18,068 nucleotides of DNA. Origin: DAOQAU01 sp035354275 (GTDB lineage Bacteria; Cyanobacteriota; Vampirovibrionia; Gastranaerophilales; Gastranaerophilaceae). The stretch spans positions 1 to 18,068 of the forward strand of contig DAOQAU010000033.1 in assembly GCA_035354275.1 (NCBI GenBank). Direction: 5' to 3'. Position numbers and translations under genes: made by a program. Below the pieces are notes generated by a model, which worked only from the letters and a program-made list of their open reading frames with translations, had not been told where the DNA came from and did no database searches. This document shows positions 13,843 to 18,068 of the stretch, piece after piece; the stretch's first letter is position 1; every line of letters begins with the position of its first letter.

Positions 13843-14187
13843 ATGACACTCAGAAATGAACGCGTTAGAAAAGAATTAATGAGAGAAATCGCCGATATTC
13901 TCCAAAAAGAAATCAGAACGGCGGGAATGACATCTATAATGGATGTTGAAGTTTCTCACGACAATTCCTTCGCAAAAGTTTATTACAGCGTATTCGGCAG
14001 CGATGAACAAAAACAAAAAACGATTGAAACAATAGAAAAAAATACCTCCAAAATAAGATACGAAATCGGCAAAAGAATAAGATTAAGATTAACTCCCGAA
14101 CTTCGATTCATTTATGACGATTCAATCGAGCGCGGAACAAAAGTTACCGACCTTATAAATAAAATTTCCCGCGGGGAAATAAAATAG
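13843..14187 (+). CDS. rbfA: 30S ribosome-binding factor A
   Basis: A 114-residue KH-fold factor that binds the 30S subunit during 16S rRNA 5'-end maturation and cold adaptation. Family marks are the opening RNERVRKELMREIADIL, the strand DVEVSHDNSFAKVYYSVFG and the closing RLRLTPELRFIYDDSIERG. The ATG is preceded by AAAGGAATAATTT. It starts the block rbfA-truB-DUF2993-GerMN-HicB-like, apparently with its own promoter because infB is closed by a terminator and a reversed gene separates them. A 99-bp inverted element follows before truB. Confidence 0.96.
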   Translation: MTLRNERVRKELMREIADILQKEIRTAGMTSIMDVEVSHDNSFAKVYYSVFGSDEQKQKTIETIEKNTSKIRYEIGKRIRLRLTPELRFIYDDSIERGTKVTDLINKISRGEIK

Positions 14188-14205
14188 TGACCTGTTAATA
14201 TTATT

Positions 14206-14304
14206 GTCGTTGCGAGGAATGAAATGACGAAGCAATCCAAAAAATTTTTAATGTTAACTTTTTTCTTAGATTGCTTCGACTTTTTGCAAAAGTCTCGCAA
14301 TGAC
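14206..14304. repeat. 99-bp inverted repeat element between rbfA and truB
   Basis: Outer arms GTCGTTGCGAG (14206-14216) and CTCGCAATGAC (14294-14304) match at 10 of 11 positions. Inner arms GACGAAGCAATC (14226-14237) and GATTGCTTCGAC (14269-14280) match at 11 of 12. The AT-rich centre is about 30 bp. Partial copies lie at 9669-9708 and 9745-9756, which supports a dispersed element. It ends 17 bp before the truB ATG. Confidence 0.85.
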
Positions 14305-14321
14305 ATGAAAGTGTTAATTTA

Positions 14322-15182
14322 ATGTTTGGGTTTTTAAATGTGTATAAACCGACAGGCATGACCTCTCATGATGTTATTTCTGTTTTGCGAAAAATTTCAG
14401 GCATTAAACAAATCGGACACAGCGGAACGCTCGATCCTTTTGCGCAAGGCGTTTTGCCGATTGCAATAGGCAAAGCAACCCGTTTAATAGAATATTTGAA
14501 CGATGATAAAGAATATCTCGCCGAAATTAGTTTCGGAAAAGCCACCGATACGTACGACTGTGACGGAAGGGCGATTTCTGAATGCAATTCAGAAATCGCC
14601 CTGAATGACCTTCAAAAGGCACTAAAAACCTTTGAAGGCGAAATCTTTCAAACTCCGCCTATTTATTCTGCGATAAAAGTTAAAGGCAAAAAACTTTATG
14701 AATACGCCAGAAAAGGGCAAGAAATTGAAATCGAGCCCAGAAAAGTTTTTATTGAAAGAATCGAACTGAAATCCTTTGATGAAGAAAGTCAAAAAGCGCA
14801 GGTCTTGATTAAATGCTCAAAAGGAACTTATATTCGCTCAATAGCGCATGACTTGGGACAAAATCTTAAAGTCGGGGCACACCTTTCAGAGTTAATACGA
14901 ACAAAAGCAGGCGATTTTACCGTTGATAAAGCTATTTTTCTTGATGAAATTAAAACGAAAGAAGATATTGAAAAAAATTTAATTAATCCTTTAAAAATGC
15001 TTAATTTAACCCAAATTATTTTAAACGAAATTGAATACAAAAAAATAACTATGGGGCAATTCATTGATAATAAAAATAGTTTACAAAACGACGATTTAAT
15101 TATTTTGATTTATAATAATGAAATAAAAGCCGTCGCAAATGTTGACGGGAATTTAATAAAAGTAAAGAAGGTATTGGTATGA
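14322..15182 (+). CDS. truB: tRNA pseudouridine-55 synthase TruB
   Basis: A 286-residue enzyme that converts U55 in the T-arm of tRNAs to pseudouridine. The opening GFLNVYKPTGMTSHDVI is the family start. The catalytic aspartate is D38 in HSGTLDPFAQGVLPIAIGKATR; DTYDCDG (76-82), SAIKVKGKKLYEYARKG (116-132) and KGTYIRSIAHDLG (167-179) follow. The C-terminal part (210-286) is a less conserved PUA-like region. The ATG has at best a weak site (GAAAGTG), perhaps because the inverted element just upstream displaced the original leader. A perfect 14-bp hairpin lies inside the gene at residues about 83-93. It overlaps the next gene by 4 bp (ATGA). Confidence 0.97.
   Translation: MFGFLNVYKPTGMTSHDVISVLRKISGIKQIGHSGTLDPFAQGVLPIAIGKATRLIEYLNDDKEYLAEISFGKATDTYDCDGRAISECNSEIALNDLQKALKTFEGEIFQTPPIYSAIKVKGKKLYEYARKGQEIEIEPRKVFIERIELKSFDEESQKAQVLIKCSKGTYIRSIAHDLGQNLKVGAHLSELIRTKAGDFTVDKAIFLDEIKTKEDIEKNLINPLKMLNLTQIILNEIEYKKITMGQFIDNKNSLQNDDLIILIYNNEIKAVANVDGNLIKVKKVLV
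14569..14601 (+). repeat. 14-bp perfect hairpin inside truB
   Basis: GGGCGATTTCTGAA (14569-14582) and its exact complement (14588-14601) with loop TGCAA. It lies in the variable segment after the YDCDG motif and codes for GRAISECNSEIAL. No T-tract follows. It could be a small palindromic insertion that stayed in frame, or an mRNA structure. Confidence 0.75.
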
Positions 15183-16036
15183 AAAAATTAGTTTTATTAA
15201 TTGCTGCAGTATTATTTTTCGGAAACAGCGCATGGGCAGGATGTGATTATACAAGCAAATGCTCACCTGCAGCTTACGGAAACGTTTCGCCAAGTTGGCA
15301 AAGAGTTTCAAAATACACCGGTGCAACTTTTTTAACAGAGCAGATTGCAAATTCCATAATAAAAAAAGAACTCAAAAAAGCTACAAAAGAAAATTTTAAA
15401 GTTCACATAAAAAGTTACAGCGCAAAAGATTTAGCGCAAGGCAGATTCAAGTCACTTCAGATTTCAGGAAAAAATCTTGAAATAGAAAACGCTTATATTA
15501 CTTTGTTTGAGCTTAAAACACTGTGCGATTTTAATTACGTTGAATTCGGAAAAGATTATTTAAAGTTCAAAGAAAACATGGTAATGGATTTTACAATGGA
15601 AATCTCCGATTTTGATCTCAGAAGGACAATGAAATCAAGCGGATATCTTGATATGCTCAATAATACAAATATTTCAGCACTCGGGCTTACTCTTTTAAAG
15701 CTTGAAAATGCCGATGTTAAAATCAAAAACAACAAACTTTTCTTTACGCTAAAGGTTTCTTCAAAACTGCTTCCAATGCCGGTTGACATGATTTTGAAAG
15801 CGGATTTAAAAGTCGAAGACGGACAAATTGTTCTTACAAAAGTCGATTTTGTAAACACATATACAAGAATGGATTTGAGCAAAGCTGCTTATCTTTTGAA
15901 TATTTTAAACCCGCTTACATTCTCTACTGATATTCTTGAAAACAAAAAATCAAAACTTTCTGTTCAAAATGTCAACATTATCGGTGACAAAATAATAATT
16001 AACGGACTTGTTTTTATTCCAAAAAATACAAAGTAA
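15179..16036 (+). CDS. Exported DUF2993 (LmeA-like) protein
   Basis: 285 residues with a clear signal peptide: MKK, a hydrophobic run (LVLLIAAVLFF), then SAWA with cleavage expected after residue 20. A cysteine follows at 22, but the -3 tryptophan makes a lipobox unlikely. The mature part fits DUF2993, a family common in cyanobacteria and actinobacteria: SLQISGKNLEIENAYITLFEL, a central FDLRRTMKSSGYLDML, then LKLENADVKIKNNKLFFTLKV and ADLKVEDGQIVLTKVDF. The LmeA relative in mycobacteria takes part in lipomannan maturation; no such role is implied here. The start overlaps the truB stop (ATGA), with AAGAAGG upstream. Likely periplasmic and co-transcribed with truB. Confidence 0.85.
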   Translation: MKKLVLLIAAVLFFGNSAWAGCDYTSKCSPAAYGNVSPSWQRVSKYTGATFLTEQIANSIIKKELKKATKENFKVHIKSYSAKDLAQGRFKSLQISGKNLEIENAYITLFELKTLCDFNYVEFGKDYLKFKENMVMDFTMEISDFDLRRTMKSSGYLDMLNNTNISALGLTLLKLENADVKIKNNKLFFTLKVSSKLLPMPVDMILKADLKVEDGQIVLTKVDFVNTYTRMDLSKAAYLLNILNPLTFSTDILENKKSKLSVQNVNIIGDKIIINGLVFIPKNTK

Positions 16037-16045
16037 GGAGAAAAT

Positions 16046-16612
16046 ATGAAAACCTGGCAAAAAATAAGCTTAATACTTCTTGTATTTGCGACCATAGTTT
16101 ACATAAAACTGGCTTTCTTTACCGGCTCAGAAGTTGCGCCTCCGACTGATGAAACGGCACAAGAACAGGAAGAAGCTCAAAAAATGCCCAAAATTTATAC
16201 ATATATTTTCTTTGTAGGACAAAATGCCGACAAAGAAGAAGTCTATAAAGCCGTAAAACGCGAGTATCCGGAAGACACCGATGATTCAAAACTTAAATTT
16301 GCGCTGACTAATTTGCTTAAAGGACCTTCGGCTAAAGAAAGAACAAAAGGCGTTTATACGGAAATTCCTTCAGGAACAAGGCTTTTGTCCATAGAAGAGC
16401 TTCCAAATAAAATTATTATAAATTTAAGCTCCGATTTTGAAACGGGCGGAGGCACGGACAGTCTTTATAAAAGGCTTTATCAGCTTATAAAAACAGTCAA
16501 CAAAAACTCCGACACTCCTGTTTACTTGCAGCTTAACGGAAAACAAATTGACGTAATAGGCGGCGAAGGTCTTATGCTTAACCAGCCTTTGAATGAACGT
16601 TCACTGGATTAA
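16046..16612 (+). CDS. Membrane-anchored GerMN-domain protein
   Basis: 188 residues. One N-terminal helix (about 7-26, ISLILLVFATIVYIKLAFF) leads into an acidic, proline/glutamine-rich linker (30-48) and a GerMN domain: LLKGPSAKERTKGVYTEIPSGTRLLSIEEL, then IIINLSSDFETGGGTDSLYKRLYQLIKTV and PVYLQLNGKQIDVIGGEGL. In Bacillus the GerM protein is a sporulation lipoprotein, but single-domain GerMN proteins are widespread in non-sporulating cyanobacteria, so no sporulation role is implied. AAGGAG is well placed before the ATG. It lies 9 bp after the DUF2993 gene, and both products face outside the membrane. Exact role unknown. Confidence 0.88.
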   Translation: MKTWQKISLILLVFATIVYIKLAFFTGSEVAPPTDETAQEQEEAQKMPKIYTYIFFVGQNADKEEVYKAVKREYPEDTDDSKLKFALTNLLKGPSAKERTKGVYTEIPSGTRLLSIEELPNKIIINLSSDFETGGGTDSLYKRLYQLIKTVNKNSDTPVYLQLNGKQIDVIGGEGLMLNQPLNERSLD

Positions 16613-16617
16613 TCACC

Positions 16618-16887
16618 ATGACAAAAGACCTTGATTATTATCTGAACTTAAATTGGACATTGATTGAAGGTCAAGATTTGGACTTCAACGGACAGCCTTA
16701 TCATTTTATTGAAATAAAAGAAATCCCAAGCTTTGCCTTTTGCGCCAAAACAATCCAAAAAGCAAGAGAAAATTATAAAACACAATTAAAATGGACTCTT
16801 CAGGTCATGCTTGAATCAGGGGAAAAAATAATCGAACCTGGCGAAGAATCGGACGACCAAATCGATTGGGAAAGTCTTTGCCCGTAG
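16618..16887 (+). CDS. HicB-like domain protein, no HicA partner
   Basis: 89 residues with the HicB-type fold pattern: YYLNLNWTLIEGQDLDFNGQPYHFIEIKEIPSFAFCAKTIQKARENYKTQLKWTLQVMLESGEKIIEPGE (read in pieces, the family phrases are YYxLxW, IxEIPSF, T.xKAxxN, LExGxxIxEP). HicB proteins are antitoxins to the HicA RNase, but no HicA gene and no C-terminal DNA-binding domain is present here. It is therefore an orphan, possibly a domesticated regulator or a translation-linked accessory. It starts 5 bp after the GerMN stop with no ribosome binding site, so translation probably depends on coupling. It is the last gene before a strong terminator. Confidence 0.75.
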   Translation: MTKDLDYYLNLNWTLIEGQDLDFNGQPYHFIEIKEIPSFAFCAKTIQKARENYKTQLKWTLQVMLESGEKIIEPGEESDDQIDWESLCP

Positions 16888-16897
16888 TAAAGACATA

Positions 16898-16934
16898 AAA
16901 AAGAGGCGCGAGCGTTCCGCTCGCGCCTCTTTTT
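16898..16934. terminator. Strong bidirectional terminator
   Basis: A perfect 17-bp stem AAAAAGAGGCGCGAGCG with its complement and a TTC loop. The GC-rich core is flanked by A and T runs, so it reads as a terminator on both strands. It closes the rbfA operon and the reversed gene ending at 16952. Confidence 0.93.
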
Positions 16935-16951
16935 GTTCTTGGAGAATATTT

Positions 16952-17851
16952 CTATCCGTTACCGAATGTTTTGAAAGAACTTTCAATGTTTTTACCGATA
17001 ACTTTTTGTACCGCTTCAATTTCTGTTTGTATAGCGTTATGTTCGGTATCTGCCTGTTTGAGTTTAAGCTCAAGAGTTTTATCTTGTTGTTGGATTATAG
17101 ATAATTTTGAATTAATATCTTCCATTTGTTTTTCATATTGAGCTTTGTTATATTCATATTGAGTCATTGCTGTATCATATTCTTGCTCATTAACATTCGA
17201 TGTTGCATTCATACTAATCTGGGTACCATTACTTAATGTAATTGAAACAGGTTGATCGCCGCTAAAAGTAACTGTAACATCTTCAAGATAAGCTTCATGT
17301 TCATATTCAAATTCTTGCGGTATGTAACCTTGAGTTTGATCATTTGCAGCAATTGCGGCATCAATATCGGCTTGTGAAAAATATGTTATAGCTCCGTTTG
17401 TTGCCGTATAAGAATAATAAGGACCATTACCAATCTGAGCAGCATCATTTAATTGAGTTTCTGCTTCGCTACCCGAAGGTACAAGAACTAAAGCAACGCC
17501 GCCTATACTGTATGAACCACTGCTTCCGGTAACTGAATATTGTGATGAAGGAACTATCATAGTATTAGTATCTTGATAAGTATAAGATACGTTATATAAT
17601 CCTCCCGGTTTTTTAAATAAGTTAGTTATATTACAATTTTCACCATTCATTGTAATACTGTATTGTGTTTGGGCATACGCTGAAACACTTGGCGGAGTAG
17701 GCACTGACAAGTCCAAAAGTTGCCTATTCAAAGTTGCTGACTGGTTTGCCAAATTAGTTCTTTGTTGGTTAATTTGTTGCCCTTCGTATTCTACGTTGCT
17801 TTTTCTAGCTGTTAAGCTTAAATACCTTGCTTGTGATGCTGCCATACCCAT
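16952..17851 (-). CDS. MGMAASQAR-type coiled-coil protein (lineage-specific family)
   Basis: 299 residues. The opening MGMAASQARYLSLTARKSNV and the helical continuation EYEGQQINQQRTNLANQSATLNRQL (to about 47) form a conserved start that I recall from uncultured gut bacteria of the Melainabacteria type. I know of no function. A serine/threonine/asparagine-rich, probably beta-strand middle (50-220) follows, then a coiled coil (about 222-292) ending VIGKNIESSFKTFG. There is no classical signal peptide. The helix-core-helix layout recalls flagellar hook/filament-type proteins, which travel through type III export; this is analogy only. Start: GGAGG lies 11-12 nt before the ATG, and ATG 17845 is an alternative. 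It faces away from the next gene. Confidence 0.7.
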   Translation of the reverse strand: MGMAASQARYLSLTARKSNVEYEGQQINQQRTNLANQSATLNRQLLDLSVPTPPSVSAYAQTQYSITMNGENCNITNLFKKPGGLYNVSYTYQDTNTMIVPSSQYSVTGSSGSYSIGGVALVLVPSGSEAETQLNDAAQIGNGPYYSYTATNGAITYFSQADIDAAIAANDQTQGYIPQEFEYEHEAYLEDVTVTFSGDQPVSITLSNGTQISMNATSNVNEQEYDTAMTQYEYNKAQYEKQMEDINSKLSIIQQQDKTLELKLKQADTEHNAIQTEIEAVQKVIGKNIESSFKTFGNG

Positions 17852-17949
17852 AGTTTTCGTGCCTCCATTTTTTAAATATTTTTCAATATTTATCTCTAAC
17901 TATGTATTTATCGTACTTTTTAATTAAAAACTTTAATTTATCCACTTTT

Positions 17950-17995
17950 TTGTTACAAATTTGTAATATTTTTTAAATCATTTTTTTGATAAAAT
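17950..17995 (+). promoter_or_regulatory. Candidate promoter of the next plus-strand gene
   Basis: An extended -10 TGATAAAAT (TG at 17987-17988, TAAAAT at 17990-17995) follows a TTGTTACA at 17950-17957. That site is part of a 14-bp palindrome TTACAAATTTGTAA (17953-17966). The arrangement copies that of prfA and rbfA. Confidence 0.45.
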
Positions 17996-18026
17996 ATAAG
18001 AAAGAGGATGTGAAAAAATTCAAAAA

Positions 18027-18068
18027 ATGACAATTTTCGCACGCTCAAAAGAGGACAAAAAATGTTTA
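18027..18068 (+). CDS. Possible 5' end of a further gene (cut by window end)
   Basis: Two starts compete. ATG 18062 has GAGGAC 5 nt upstream but only two codons are visible. ATG 18027 is open to the end of the window (MTIFARSKEDKKCL) but has no close ribosome binding site. A mini-ORF (GTG 18010, MKKFKK, stop overlapping ATG 18027) follows GAGGAT and might couple to it. The product cannot be named. Confidence 0.35.
   Translation, partial: MTIFARSKEDKKCL

Overview
The window is AT-rich, with lysine-, isoleucine- and asparagine-heavy proteins and a conserved bacterial translation core. It looks like a gut-type member of the non-photosynthetic cyanobacterial sister lineage (Melainabacteria / Vampirovibrionia, probably Gastranaerophilales). 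That assignment is inference. It rests on low-GC style, short N-terminal tags I associate with that group (an NFTGL motif in two unrelated proteins, and an MGMAASQAR opening in another), cyanobacterial-type DUF2993 and GerMN proteins, and abundant small palindromic repeats. No ribosomal RNA, tRNA, CRISPR array or prophage is visible.

Region 1 (1-5000). A dNTP triphosphohydrolase gene, cut at its 5' end by the window edge, converges on a minus-strand group: a 55-residue unknown protein, a CHASE2-GGDEF diguanylate cyclase and an AMP-forming acyl-CoA ligase. Region 2 (5000-8900) is a translation and thymidylate cluster, rpmE-thyX-prfA. It is split by a reversed gene for a kinase-like protein with six gap-free 31-residue repeats. 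Region 3 (8900-10450) is accessory: a small membrane protein whose C-terminus is encoded by a palindromic repeat, about 350 bp of nested repeats without a gene, and a RelE-like toxin / Xre antitoxin pair. Region 4 (10450-16940) is rnpM-infB, then a small reversed NFTGL gene, then rbfA-truB followed by genes for a DUF2993 protein, a GerMN protein and a HicB-like protein, closed by a strong terminator. Region 5 (16940-end) holds a reversed gene for an MGMAASQAR-type coiled-coil protein and the promoter and start of a further plus-strand gene.

The most interesting pattern joins regions 2 and 4. Both NFTGL genes sit in reverse orientation inside otherwise standard translation clusters. Both use the same codons for NFTGL within an identical 17-nt stretch. 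Each starts 60-80 bp from an identical 18-nt sequence that also lies just upstream of the promoter of the next translation gene (prfA or rbfA). A related TTGTTACA site lies at the corresponding place upstream of the MGMAASQAR gene. Other points of note: a toxin-antitoxin promoter with a 20-bp palindrome, back to back with the apparently leaderless rnpM-infB promoter; a 74-bp repeat recruited as a protein C-terminus; and unexplained long perfect hairpins near rpmE and inside truB.
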